A stretch of DNA of 64,000 bases from Chryseobacterium cucumeris (GTDB taxonomy: Bacteria; Bacteroidota; Bacteroidia; Flavobacteriales; Weeksellaceae), in assembly GCF_016775705.1 (NCBI RefSeq), contig NZ_CP068760.1, forward strand, positions 3,038,001 to 3,102,000, read 5' to 3'. Each line of letters starts with the position of its first letter. Positions within the stretch are counted from its first letter, which is position 1. This document shows positions 44,599-53,505 of this stretch, one piece after another. The notes below the pieces were generated by a model. That model did no database searches and was not told the origin of the DNA. It saw nothing but the letters and a program-made list of their open reading frames with translations. The translations under genes and the position numbers were made by a program.

Positions 44599-45909
44599 AT
44601 GAAACATAGAATTTTAATGAGCCTGCTTTTTATTTCTTCTGCTTTAGTATCATGTCAGGATAAAAAGGCTGAAAATAATAAGAATGTGACAACTATTACA
44701 GAAAGTTCAGTAGGTCTGCAATTTAATCAAGATGTTAATACTATGCTAAAAAAACAATTAGAATACGGAAAACCTTCTTTTGATAATCCATACCAGTATT
44801 CCGATAAAGATTTGGAAGTAGCAACTCCAATATTGAATCAATTACTTTTAGATAATGGTTATAAAGCTATTAGAAATGAAGAATTTAGTAATAAAATAAA
44901 ACAGATTTTTAACCGGATTATTGATAAAAACTCTACCAGCAAATTTCTGTATATCAATTTAATTGATAAGTGTGACAAGGAGTTGAATTTTTTTCCAAAT
45001 AACGCAGAGAATAATGGTGTATTTGTAGTTAAAAATCAGAACTTCATTACTGATCTTTATCCACTTCCCTTGATTATTGATTATCAAAAAACATATAGTG
45101 AAGCAGCTCAGGAAGAAAATTCGGCTTCAAAAAACTATAAAGATGCAAACGGAAATGAAGTTAAGAAATATTTATGGAAAGATATGCCCAATCTGAAGGA
45201 GCAGAGAAAGAAGAACATACAAACATTAGTTGCGCGTAACCTCTATTTGTTTAATGATAATAAGGCTCAATACAAATGGCTTACCCTTAATGATTCATAT
45301 TTTATGGAGGCTTTAGTAAAAACTTTTGGCTACACTCAGGATATGGATTTATTGAAGTGGGTTATTGAAAGAACAAAATTTGATAAAAAAGACCCGTCTG
45401 ATTATGGGAAATTGTTTTGGGTAAAGCAATGTGATGAAACAGTAAAAATACATGCTAATACTTTTAAAATTTTACAAGAGATTTATACTCCGGATATAAC
45501 AAACGATATGTCAAATGAGAATAGATTTTTACTTGATTATATCAAAGGATATCTTGAATATTTTGCTGATTTTAATAACAAAGAAACAGGTGTTTCAAAG
45601 GAAGATAAAGTGAAAATACTTGCAAATATTGTTTATTTTGCTGAACAATATAAGTATGACAAAAGATTTGTTTCAGGACATGGAGATAATTCTAAGATGA
45701 TGGGAAGGTTACGATTCTTTTTAGATCAGGAAGAAGTAGATATTCTACAGAAAAATAATTATTTCAACCTTTCAAAATTTAAAGAATGGTGGGATAATGC
45801 AGACTATGACGAATATTTTGTCGAAGAATGTGAGTACAATGGTACTTGCGGTCCAGATAATCAACCTATGAATGTTATAGAATGGCGAAAAGAACATAGT
45901 AAAAAATAA
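44599..45909 (+). CDS. Exported lipoprotein, candidate immunity to the peptidoglycan effector (paralog A)
   Basis: A 436-residue lipoprotein: MKHRILMSLLFISSALVSC, Cys19. No named family recognised. It is a paralog of the proteins at 45973 and 47239; shared anchors are a QL(E/K)xG start, a DNGYKAI.NEEFSNKIKQIFNRIID-like stretch, INLIDKCDKEL, ITDLYPLPLIIDY and TLVARNLYLFNDNKA. It starts 14 bp after the effector gene. Its C-terminal ~200 residues are almost identical to those of the 47239 protein at both protein and DNA level. A periplasmic-facing lipoprotein behind a peptidoglycan-cutting effector strongly suggests immunity. Confidence 0.65.
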   Translation: MKHRILMSLLFISSALVSCQDKKAENNKNVTTITESSVGLQFNQDVNTMLKKQLEYGKPSFDNPYQYSDKDLEVATPILNQLLLDNGYKAIRNEEFSNKIKQIFNRIIDKNSTSKFLYINLIDKCDKELNFFPNNAENNGVFVVKNQNFITDLYPLPLIIDYQKTYSEAAQEENSASKNYKDANGNEVKKYLWKDMPNLKEQRKKNIQTLVARNLYLFNDNKAQYKWLTLNDSYFMEALVKTFGYTQDMDLLKWVIERTKFDKKDPSDYGKLFWVKQCDETVKIHANTFKILQEIYTPDITNDMSNENRFLLDYIKGYLEYFADFNNKETGVSKEDKVKILANIVYFAEQYKYDKRFVSGHGDNSKMMGRLRFFLDQEEVDILQKNNYFNLSKFKEWWDNADYDEYFVEECEYNGTCGPDNQPMNVIEWRKEHSKK

Positions 45910-46392
45910 TATATCAAGCACAGTCAGAAATGGGTGTGCTTCTTTTTAATTGTGAAACACAGATTTAATATGATGAAAATACTAAATGTTTTGATGGTAC
46001 CTCTACTATTCGTTAGTGGTAATAATAACGGGCAAGAAAAAAAAGATATTCATTCTATTATTGGTACAAAATATAAGAGTGATAGTATCGTCGAAAATGT
46101 CTTAAAAAAACAACTTAAACAGGGATCAACCTACACTATTGATGAGGCTGGTGTTGGACTACCAAAAATTCAATTTGAGACTAAAGAATTGGAAGCAACA
46201 GCCATAGTAGCTCATGAATTATTAAATTCAAATGGGTATAATACTCTTGGTACTGAAGATTTTAATAAAAAAATCAAAAATATTTTTGGAAGAATCATTG
46301 ATTCAGATTCTCAATCACATTTTTTATACGTTAACTTTTTGGATAAATGTGATAAAGAGTTTGTTATGTATCGTAATAATGGAGTTGATTAC
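45285..46392 (+). repeat. Direct repeat, copy 1 (~1.1 kb)
   Basis: Near-identical to 47892-48987. It spans the 3' half of paralog A, the short intergenic stretch and the 5' third of paralog B. The two copies are 2607 bp apart at the left end. Confidence 0.9.
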
Positions 46393-47181
46393 GAAGGCCT
46401 GTTTATAGATAAACAAAGAAAATTAATTACAGATTTGTATTATATACCTGAGCTTATTGATTATAAAAAAGAATATTCTAGATTAAATGATTTTGAAAAC
46501 ATCAATATAACAAGAAAATCAAGTATAGATAATTTGGATATTACAATTCCACATTGGAAAGATGTTACCAATTTAAATGAAATTCGGAAAAAAACTGTTC
46601 AAACCCTTGTAGCAAGGAATATGCTTCTTTTCAATAATAATAAATCTTATGCGGGCTGGTTGGCAGAGCACGATAAAGTATTTGTTAAGATGCTGGTGAA
46701 AAACTTTGGATTTACTAAGGAGCTACAGTTCAATGATCTTGTCATGAAAGATTATTTAAAAGCATATCAAACCTCTTCTGACATCGGCGATATTATTTTT
46801 GTAAAAAACTGTAAAGGAGAATTAGAAATAAGAACAGAGTTATTAAAGTATATAAAAGACCATACAAAAGCAGACGAAAACAGGCTTTTGAATGCTTTGG
46901 AGAATTTTGGATATGTATTGAAAGATAATATCAATTTTACATTAGATGAAAAATATAAAATACTTGCTTATATAGGAAATACAGTTGATCCTTTTTACTT
47001 GAATTTTGCAGGTGTTAATTCTGGGAATGCTATATGGAATGCTGAAAGCTTACTTTATAATAGTGTAGTTAAAGATAGAAATATTATTTCAGTATTTCAG
47101 AAAAACAACTATTATGGGCTGCCTGATTTAAAAGATAGCCTGATAAGAGTTCAAGCAATTATTGAACATTCTTCTGAGTAA
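45973..47181 (+). CDS. Exported protein, candidate immunity (paralog B)
   Basis: A 402-residue exported protein of the same unnamed family as its neighbours. ATG 45973 (MKILNVLMVPLLFVSG) is preferred: the duplicate downstream retains MKILNVL but has lost the preceding ATG seen here at 45970, and the longer frame from 45934 is not conserved. The signal peptide lacks a lipobox cysteine, so the protein is probably free in the periplasm. Family anchors: VLKKQLKQGS, LLNSNGYNTLGTEDFNKKIKNIFGRIID, VNFLDKCDKEF, ITDLYYIPELIDYKKEY, VARNMLLFNNNKS. Intact throughout. A decayed partial copy lies at 48579. Confidence 0.62.
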   Translation: MKILNVLMVPLLFVSGNNNGQEKKDIHSIIGTKYKSDSIVENVLKKQLKQGSTYTIDEAGVGLPKIQFETKELEATAIVAHELLNSNGYNTLGTEDFNKKIKNIFGRIIDSDSQSHFLYVNFLDKCDKEFVMYRNNGVDYEGLFIDKQRKLITDLYYIPELIDYKKEYSRLNDFENINITRKSSIDNLDITIPHWKDVTNLNEIRKKTVQTLVARNMLLFNNNKSYAGWLAEHDKVFVKMLVKNFGFTKELQFNDLVMKDYLKAYQTSSDIGDIIFVKNCKGELEIRTELLKYIKDHTKADENRLLNALENFGYVLKDNINFTLDEKYKILAYIGNTVDPFYLNFAGVNSGNAIWNAESLLYNSVVKDRNIISVFQKNNYYGLPDLKDSLIRVQAIIEHSSE

Positions 47182-47238
47182 ATTTAATTAAAAAATAGCA
47201 CAGTTGGATTTAACTTTGCTTTTATTAAAAACACAACG

Positions 47239-48516
47239 ATGATAAAAAGAATTTTATTTTTCCTGGCGGTATTGTTGTTAAATAATTTTCACTCCCAAAA
47301 TACAGCTGTAAATCCCGATATCTCATTTTTATCCGTTCTGAAATCACAATTGGCAGCTGGTGTAAGTGGAGAGAAAAGTGAGACGGATTATCCAACCTAT
47401 AACTTTGCATTGAAAGATTTACAAGCTACAGAATCTGTTATAGCAAAAGAATTAGATGATAATGGATATAAAAAACCAAGTGCAGAAGAATTCATTACTA
47501 AAATTAATATGATCTTCAAAAGAGTAATTGATCCTAAATCAGAGTCAAAGTATTTACATATCAATTTTGAAGATAAATGTTCGAAGGACCTGAAATTGTA
47601 TAAAAATTCAAACAGTATCGATGTAAATCCATATAGTACTTATATTTTTAAGAATGGATCTTTCATTTCAGATTTATACAGTATTCCTGAAATAATGGAT
47701 TATACTAAAAATCCTGAATTATTTCAGTTTGAAAAAGATGCTGAGAATAATAATCATGCAGTAGAGGTGAAAATATATTACTGGAAAGATTTTACAGATT
47801 TAAAAGAGATTCGTGAAAGAAATATTAAAACAATTCTTGCCCGCAACCTCTATCTGTTCAATGATAATAAAGCTTGTTATAAATGGCTTACTCTTAATGA
47901 TTCATATTTTATGGAGGCTTTAGTAAAAACTTTTGGCTACACTCAGGATATGGATTTATTGAAGTGGGTTATTGAAAGAACAAAGTTTGATAAAAAAGAT
48001 CCGTCTGATTATGGGAATTTGTTTTGGGTAAAGCAATGTGATGAAACAGTAAAAATACATGCTAATACTTTTAAAATTTTACAAGAGATTTATACTCCGG
48101 ATATAACAAACGATATGTCAAATGAAAATAGATTTTTACTTGATTATATCAAAGGATATATTGAATATTTTGCTGATTTTAATAACAAAGAAACGGGTGT
48201 TTCAAAGGAAGATAAAGTTAAAATACTAGCGAATATTGTTTATTTTGCTGAACAATATAAGTATGACAAAAGATTTGTTTCTGGATATGGAGATAACTCT
48301 AAGATGATGGGAAGGTTAAGATTCTTTTTAGATCAGGAAGAAGTAGATATTCTACAGAAAAATAATTATTTCAACCTTCCAAAATTTAAAGAATGGTGGG
48401 ATAATGCAGACTATGATGAATATTTTGTCGAAGAATGTGAGTACAATAGTACTTGCGGCCCGGATAACCGACCTATGAATATTACAGAATGGCGAAAACA
48501 ACATCCTAAAAAATAA
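47239..48516 (+). CDS. Exported protein, candidate immunity (paralog A')
   Basis: A 425-residue exported protein with signal peptide MIKRILFFLAVLLLNNFHSQ and no lipobox. The N-terminal half (to about residue 215) is a divergent member of the family (VLKSQLAAGVSGEKSE, LDDNGYKKPSAEEFITKINMIFKRVID, INFEDKCSKDL), whereas the C-terminal half, from NDSYFMEALVKTFGY on, is nearly identical to paralog A at 44599, differing by only a few residues. This is a mosaic gene made by recombination between array members: new N-terminus, copied C-terminus. It would diversify the variable part of an immunity protein while keeping the shared half. Confidence 0.62.
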   Translation: MIKRILFFLAVLLLNNFHSQNTAVNPDISFLSVLKSQLAAGVSGEKSETDYPTYNFALKDLQATESVIAKELDDNGYKKPSAEEFITKINMIFKRVIDPKSESKYLHINFEDKCSKDLKLYKNSNSIDVNPYSTYIFKNGSFISDLYSIPEIMDYTKNPELFQFEKDAENNNHAVEVKIYYWKDFTDLKEIRERNIKTILARNLYLFNDNKACYKWLTLNDSYFMEALVKTFGYTQDMDLLKWVIERTKFDKKDPSDYGNLFWVKQCDETVKIHANTFKILQEIYTPDITNDMSNENRFLLDYIKGYIEYFADFNNKETGVSKEDKVKILANIVYFAEQYKYDKRFVSGYGDNSKMMGRLRFFLDQEEVDILQKNNYFNLPKFKEWWDNADYDEYFVEECEYNSTCGPDNRPMNITEWRKQHPKK

Positions 48517-48987
48517 TATATCAAGCACAGTCAGAAATGGGTGTGCTTCTTTTTAATTGTGAAACACAAATTTATACGATGAAAATACTAAATGTTTTGA
48601 TGGTATCTCTACTATTCGTTAGTGGTAATAATAACGGGCAAGAAAAAAAAGATATCCATTCTATTATTGGTACAAAATATAAGAGTGATAGTATCGTCGA
48701 AAATGTCTTAAAAAAAACTTAAACAGGGATCAACCTACACTATTGGTGCAGGACTACCAAAAATTCAATTTGAGACTAAAGAATTGGAAGCAACAGCCAT
48801 AGTAGCTCATGAATTATTAAATTCAAATGGCTATAATACTCTTGGTACTGAAGATTTTAATAAAAAAATCAAAAATATTTTTGGAAGAATCATTGACTCA
48901 GATTCTCAATCACATTTTTTATACGTTAGCTTTTTGGATAAATGTGATAAAGAGTTTGTTATGTATCGTAATAATGGAGTTGATTAC
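47892..48987 (+). repeat. Direct repeat, copy 2 (~1.1 kb)
   Basis: Near-identical to 45285-46392 apart from a few base changes and small deletions totalling 12 bp. It ends abruptly at 48987, where similarity to paralog B stops and a chance stop codon follows. Confidence 0.9.
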
Positions 48988-48990
48988 TAA
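48579..48990 (+). pseudogene. Truncated, frameshifted copy of candidate immunity gene B
   Basis: It begins like the gene at 45973 (ATG 48579, MKILNVLMVSLLFVSG), but a 2-bp loss in the A-run near 48717 shifts the frame after about 46 codons. A 9-bp in-frame deletion follows near 48745. Similarity then ends at GVDY (48987), about a third of the way through the parent gene, directly before a TAA. Plainly the dead end of the tandem duplication. Confidence 0.85.
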
Positions 48991-49282
48991 ACTGAAATTT
49001 TAATCATTTTGTGAACTTCCCGAACATTTTTGCTTTGAATGTACCTATGATTTCTACCGGAAACAGTTTGAGAATACAGTTGAACTCCATATAAATAGAT
49101 ATTGCCAATCTTCCGAACGCCACAAATAGACTTTATCTTTTTAACTTTAAAGTATTGATAATTAATTATATAATGATATGATGTATATATGAAGTATCTC
49201 TTTTATTTGTTTTTTTTATTGAAATTAGAAATACAAGTTCTATATATAATTTAATTTTATCACTTTCCAAAACCAAATTACT
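48991..49282. other. Intergenic right end of the immunity array
   Basis: About 290 bp. It has no gene with a start codon. Both strands hold start-less open stretches of 40-65 codons (for example + 49004-49129), which may be debris of a gene cut off by the duplication. The last ~100 bp are very AT-rich and form the nagB leader. Confidence 0.4.
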
Positions 49283-51211
49283 ATGTTAAAAAGCACAATA
49301 GATTCTTCTACAGGATTTGAAAAAAGATTTGAAAAGATAGAAACGGTTATTTTCACGGATTCACTTTCAGCTTCAAAATCCGTAGCAAAAGAGGTTTCAG
49401 ACCTTATCCGTGTAAAGCAGTCTCAAAAACAACCCTGCATTTTAGGTTTGGCTACCGGCTCCTCACCCAAGAGCTTATACGCTGAATTGGTACGCATGCA
49501 CAGAGAAGAAGCATTGAGTTTCAAAAACGTAATTGCTTTCAACCTTGACGAATATTATCCTATGGAACCGGATTCCGTACATAGTTATGTTCGTTTTATG
49601 AAAGAACTGTTGTTTGATAAAGTAGATATTCTTCCTGAAAACTATCACATTCCTGACGGAACATTATCTAAAGAGGAAATAGCAGATTACTGTACAGAGT
49701 ACGAACTTAAAATAGAAGCCTTAGGTGGGATAGATTTGCAGATTCTGGGTATTGGCGGTAATGGTCATATCGGGTTTAATGAATCGGGCTCCCTACAAAA
49801 TTCCAAAACCCGTCTTGTAGCTTTAGATCATATCACAAGAGTAGCAGCAAGCAATGAGTTTTTGGGGCTGTCAAATACCCCCAGAACAGCTATTACATTG
49901 GGAGTGAAGAAAATAATGGAGGCGAAAAGAGTAATACTATTAGCGTGGGGTGAATCTAAATCAAATATCATCAAAGAGTCTGTAGAAGGTCCTGTTACCA
50001 ACCTGGTGCCGGCTTCTTATTTGCAGGAACATAAAAACGCAACTTTTGTATTGGATCAGGCAGCAGCTCATAAACTTACCCGAATTAATACGCCATGGCT
50101 GGTAGAAAAAATAGAATGGACTGATGCATTAACCCGAAAAGCAGTTTTGGGATTAGCCCAAAAAATAGAGAAACCTATATTAAAGCTTACCGATTCTGAC
50201 TATATAGAAAACGGAATGAGCGATTTGTTAGCAGACAAAGGTCCTGCTTATAATATCAATATCGAGATTTTCAATAAATTACAACACACCATAACGGGTT
50301 GGCCGGGAGGTAAGCCGGGAGCAGATGACAGTAACAGGCCAGAAAGGAAAGCCCCCGCCAAGAAAAGAATCTTGATATTCAGTCCGCATCCGGATGACGA
50401 TATTATCAGTATGGGCGGAACTTTCATACGGCTGCACCAACAGGGGCATGAAGTTCATGTAGCTTATCAAACTTCCGGTAACATAGCCGTAGCAGATTCT
50501 GAAGCATTGCGGTTTGCCAATTTTGTGTGTGATTACAATGAAATGTTTGGCATCGAAAATAATGCAGCGCAAAAGATTTTTGACAAAGCCATCAAATTTT
50601 TGCAAAATAAGAGAAACAGTGATATAGATATTCCTGAAGTAAGACATATAAAAGGCTTAATAAGAAAAGGGGAAGCAAGATCTACTTGTTATTACGTGGG
50701 AATACCAGACACCCATATTCATTTTTTGGAAATGCCATTCTATGAAACAGGCAGAATAGAAAAAAAACCATTGAGTACAGAGGATATAGAAATTGTAACA
50801 GATATTATAGATAGCGTAAAACCACATCAGATATATGCGGCAGGTGATTTAGCAGATCCTCATGGAACACATAAAGTGTGTCTGGATGCTGTTTTTGAAT
50901 CTGTTAAAAATTTAAAATCCAAGGAATACATGAAAGATTGTTGGTTATGGCTATACAGAGGAGCATGGAAAGAATGGTCTATAGAAGAAATAGAAATGGC
51001 AGTACCATTAAGTCCGGATCAAATTTTGGAAAAACGCTATGGGATTTTCAAACATCAATCTCAAAAAGATGGAGTAGTATTTCAAGGGACAGATACGAGA
51101 GAATTCTGGCAGAGAGCAGAAGAAAGAAACAGAGAAACGGCAGAGACCTACCATAAAATGGGACTTGCTACCTATGCTGCCATGGAAGCTTTTGTAAGAT
51201 GGAAGTTCTAA
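49283..51211 (+). CDS. nagB: Glucosamine-6-phosphate deaminase fused to a PIG-L deacetylase-like domain
   Basis: Converts glucosamine-6-phosphate to fructose-6-phosphate and ammonia. Residues ~1-270 are NagB: LATGSSPKSLYAEL phosphate loop, NLDEYYPM with the catalytic aspartate, GIGGNGHIGFNESG with the catalytic histidine. A second domain from ~360 resembles PIG-L/LmbE deacetylases, with metal motif PHPDDD at 368-373 and DPHGTHKV near 530. The long 642-residue two-domain form is usual in Bacteroidota. It is a core metabolic gene lying between the decayed immunity copy and the second tRNA-Phe, so it may mark the ancestral flank beside which the island was inserted. Confidence 0.92.
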   Translation: MLKSTIDSSTGFEKRFEKIETVIFTDSLSASKSVAKEVSDLIRVKQSQKQPCILGLATGSSPKSLYAELVRMHREEALSFKNVIAFNLDEYYPMEPDSVHSYVRFMKELLFDKVDILPENYHIPDGTLSKEEIADYCTEYELKIEALGGIDLQILGIGGNGHIGFNESGSLQNSKTRLVALDHITRVAASNEFLGLSNTPRTAITLGVKKIMEAKRVILLAWGESKSNIIKESVEGPVTNLVPASYLQEHKNATFVLDQAAAHKLTRINTPWLVEKIEWTDALTRKAVLGLAQKIEKPILKLTDSDYIENGMSDLLADKGPAYNINIEIFNKLQHTITGWPGGKPGADDSNRPERKAPAKKRILIFSPHPDDDIISMGGTFIRLHQQGHEVHVAYQTSGNIAVADSEALRFANFVCDYNEMFGIENNAAQKIFDKAIKFLQNKRNSDIDIPEVRHIKGLIRKGEARSTCYYVGIPDTHIHFLEMPFYETGRIEKKPLSTEDIEIVTDIIDSVKPHQIYAAGDLADPHGTHKVCLDAVFESVKNLKSKEYMKDCWLWLYRGAWKEWSIEEIEMAVPLSPDQILEKRYGIFKHQSQKDGVVFQGTDTREFWQRAEERNRETAETYHKMGLATYAAMEAFVRWKF

Positions 51212-51220
51212 AAACAGTTC

Positions 51221-51376
51221 ATGTCCTTTAAAAGAAAGAATTTTATCACAAAAATGCAGGTATTGAAATCGAATTTTGATAAATACTTTGGAAGCTACAG
51301 ATGGAAATTCCCATATTTTGTGTGGGAATTTCTCTACCTACAGCTGTTGGCAGAATATATCGGACAGATTAACTAA
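51221..51376 (+). CDS. Possible 51-residue protein
   Basis: A short frame 9 bp after nagB: MSFKRKNFITKMQVLKSN, then an aromatic-rich tail including WKFPYFVWEFLYLQLL. An internal ATG at 51254 would give 40 residues. Codon 28 onward coincides with a perfect 10-bp hairpin (51304-51313 with 51323-51332), so the stretch could instead be an RNA structure or the 3' remnant of a lost gene. No family recognised. Confidence 0.3.
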   Translation: MSFKRKNFITKMQVLKSNFDKYFGSYRWKFPYFVWEFLYLQLLAEYIGQIN

Positions 51377-51424
51377 ACTTTTTGTATAGCCCTAATAATT
51401 GTGCTTGATCATTACTCCATAAAA

Positions 51425-51455
51425 ACAAAAAAACCTCTGACTAATCAGAGGTTTT
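51425..51455 (-). terminator. Intrinsic terminator of tRNA-Phe copy 2
   Basis: Minus strand: perfect 10-bp stem (51431-51440 with 51445-51454), 4-base loop, then a T-run. It matches the terminator of copy 1 with a changed loop. Confidence 0.85.
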
Positions 51456-51459
51456 AAAG

Positions 51460-51532
51460 TGGTTTCTCCAGGAATCGAACCAGGGACACATGGATTTTCA
51501 ATCCATTGCTCTACCAACTGAGCTAAGAAACC
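51460..51532 (-). tRNA. tRNA-Phe (anticodon GAA), copy 2
   Basis: Identical in all 73 bases to the gene at 34428, same orientation, 17,032 bp away. Complete cloverleaf with GAA anticodon; CCA not encoded. Confidence 0.97.
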
Positions 51533-51574
51533 ATTATATTTTTGTTTGACTTACTTCGTTGTTTTAAAGTGATG

Positions 51575-51605
51575 CAAAAGTAGTAAGTTTTAGTATACAA
51601 AGCAA
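51575..51605 (-). promoter_or_regulatory. Promoter of tRNA-Phe copy 2
   Basis: Minus strand TTG, 20-bp spacer, TACTTTTG. The spacer sequence differs from copy 1 but the boxes and spacing are preserved. Confidence 0.75.
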
Positions 51606-51641
51606 GTATTCATCGTACTTTTTTTAAATAAAGTTAAAAAC

Positions 51642-53483
51642 TTACTGATTATCAGTCGGATTATTTTCCTGCTCTTTTCTGATCTGTTCACTCATCTCTT
51701 CCAATACCGGTTTAATCGTGTTTTCCGGAAGATCACTGATTCGGATATACATCAATCCATCGATCGCATCGTTGAAGTTTGGATCTACGTTGAAAGCAAT
51801 TACTTTAGCATTTTGTTTAATGTATTTTTTGATCAGAACAGGAAGTCTCAATTCAGGTTCAAGATCATCAATAATCTTGTCCAGCTTATTCAAATCAGAC
51901 TCCATTTCCTCAAAGAAAATGTTTTTATCTCTGTCACGAAGCTTTACTTTATATTCATTCCTTGGAGTGATATACTGAGCTACTGCAGAATCAAAATAAT
52001 TGGAACGCATAAACTCAATCATCAGCGATTTTGAGAACTCAGAGAACTTGTTCGAAATACTCACGCCACCCATAAGGAATTTATGATCAGGATTTCTCAG
52101 ACATACATGCACAATCCCTCTCCATAAAAGGAAGAGTGGAAGAGGTTTCTGCTGATATTCCTGGCAGATGTAAGCACGACCCATTTCAATCACTTTTTTG
52201 AAGAAAGGATGAATGTCCTGTTCAAACTCAAATAAAGAGCTTGTATAGAAGCCTTTGATGCCGTATTTCTTCATTACCTCTCTACCCAATGCCATTCTGT
52301 AAGCACCAGCCAGTTTTTTCTCACCGTTATCCCATAGGAAAAGATGGTGGTAATGTTTGTCATACTCATCAAGGTCAAATGGAAGATTACTTCCCTCACC
52401 TACTGCACGGAAAGTAAGCTCTCTCTGACGTCCGATTTCCCTCATAATAGAAGGGATTTCTTCGTAAGTCGTAAAGTAGATCTCATAATTTCCGTTACTG
52501 AAAAGCATTTTATCAGTTCCTCTCAGTTTATCAACATCTTTGATAATGTCTTCCAGAGGTGTTTCATCAATGATATTCTGAACAATATTTTCCTCCTTGA
52601 GTAAAGGAAATTTGACAGATAAATTCTGAAGGTTAATGCTTTGAGCAAGGGATTTTCTTTTTTCATAGTAAGATTTCATCATATACACCTTACGTTTCAG
52701 AAACTCTCCCAATTCCTCAATCGTTTCCATGTCGTCCATTGCCTTTACGGTAATAGGACGTCCGATTCTGATTCTGATAGGTTTTTCCCTGTCATTCATC
52801 ATTTCTGCAGGAAGCATAAGAGTTTGTAAATTCGGGTGAAGCTTGGCTACCTGATAAAAAAGTCTGCTGTTCTTGGCATGGAAATACATAGGAACTACCG
52901 GCACTTTAGCCATTCTGATAAGCTTAAGTGCCGTCTTTTCCCAATCTTTATCTAAAATCTCTCCGTAAGGATTGTTTTTGTTGGAAACTTCTCCTGCCGG
53001 AAAAATACCTACACAGCCTCCGTTTTGTAAATGCTTGAGGGTTTCACGCATTCCCGAAGAGCTGCTGTAAGCTTCTTTTCTGTTTTCAAAAGGATTTACA
53101 GCGATTACATACGGCTCCATAGGTTTGATCTTTTCCAAAAGGAAATTCCCCATTACCTTGAAATCCGGACGAACCTCTGTCAGGATCTTGCACATCAGAA
53201 TACCGTCAATAGCACCCAGCGGGTGATTGGAAACGAGAATAAACGGTCCCGTTTTCGGAATCTTTGCCAGATCCTCTTCAAAAGCTACATAGCTTAGGTT
53301 TCTTTCTCTCACAAATGAGTCGAAAAAGTCTTTGCCTTCCTTGTCTTTTAATTTATCGTATAATTTATTTACTTCGTTTATTTTAGCAATGCTCATCACA
53401 GCAGATGCTACCGGGTTCTTGAGAAACCCAATTTTATTTAAGCCGGAAGCTTTGATCAGATCGTTTTTCGAAATTAAACTCAT
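51642..53483 (-). CDS. Bifunctional lipoamino-acid acyltransferase (OlsF/GlsF-like; PlsC + GNAT hemolysin domains)
   Basis: Predicted to make acylated amino-acid lipids (ornithine or glycine lipids) by attaching both fatty acyl chains. The 613-residue protein joins an N-terminal PlsC-type O-acyltransferase (about 60-280: NHPLGAID at 86-93 with catalytic His87 and Asp93, FPAGEVSN, VPVVPMYF) to a C-terminal GNAT/hemolysin-type N-acyltransferase (about 340-510: YEIYFTTYEEIPSIMREIGRQRELTFRAVGEG, LFLWDNGEKKLAGAYRMALG, FYTSSLFEFE, EMGRAYICQEYQ). The fused arrangement corresponds to OlsF of Serratia and flavobacteria. Which amino acid is acylated cannot be read from sequence. It precedes the aspartate kinase on the minus strand (22-bp gap between aspartate kinase stop and its start). 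Confidence 0.85.
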   Translation of the reverse strand: MSLISKNDLIKASGLNKIGFLKNPVASAVMSIAKINEVNKLYDKLKDKEGKDFFDSFVRERNLSYVAFEEDLAKIPKTGPFILVSNHPLGAIDGILMCKILTEVRPDFKVMGNFLLEKIKPMEPYVIAVNPFENRKEAYSSSSGMRETLKHLQNGGCVGIFPAGEVSNKNNPYGEILDKDWEKTALKLIRMAKVPVVPMYFHAKNSRLFYQVAKLHPNLQTLMLPAEMMNDREKPIRIRIGRPITVKAMDDMETIEELGEFLKRKVYMMKSYYEKRKSLAQSINLQNLSVKFPLLKEENIVQNIIDETPLEDIIKDVDKLRGTDKMLFSNGNYEIYFTTYEEIPSIMREIGRQRELTFRAVGEGSNLPFDLDEYDKHYHHLFLWDNGEKKLAGAYRMALGREVMKKYGIKGFYTSSLFEFEQDIHPFFKKVIEMGRAYICQEYQQKPLPLFLLWRGIVHVCLRNPDHKFLMGGVSISNKFSEFSKSLMIEFMRSNYFDSAVAQYITPRNEYKVKLRDRDKNIFFEEMESDLNKLDKIIDDLEPELRLPVLIKKYIKQNAKVIAFNVDPNFNDAIDGLMYIRISDLPENTIKPVLEEMSEQIRKEQENNPTDNQ

Positions 53484-53505
53484 GTGTGTTTAGTCGCAAT
53501 TAATA

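Larger units (their letters stand above)
51425..51614. repeat. tRNA-Phe module, right copy of a ~190-bp direct repeat
   Basis: Second copy of the terminator-tRNA-leader-promoter block seen at 34395-34580. The tRNA is identical; the leader differs by a few bases, and flanks diverge beyond the promoter. Confidence 0.85.

Noticed and set aside
49004..49129. Protein-like start-less frame ending ...INRYCQSSERHK, and a ~65-codon minus-strand frame over the same DNA
   Set aside because: Neither has a start codon or a recognisable family; at most debris at the edge of the duplication.
34428..51532. Integrative element with attL/attR at tRNA-Phe
   Set aside because: No integrase or excisionase is present, and both tRNA genes are complete with promoters rather than one being a partial att repeat.
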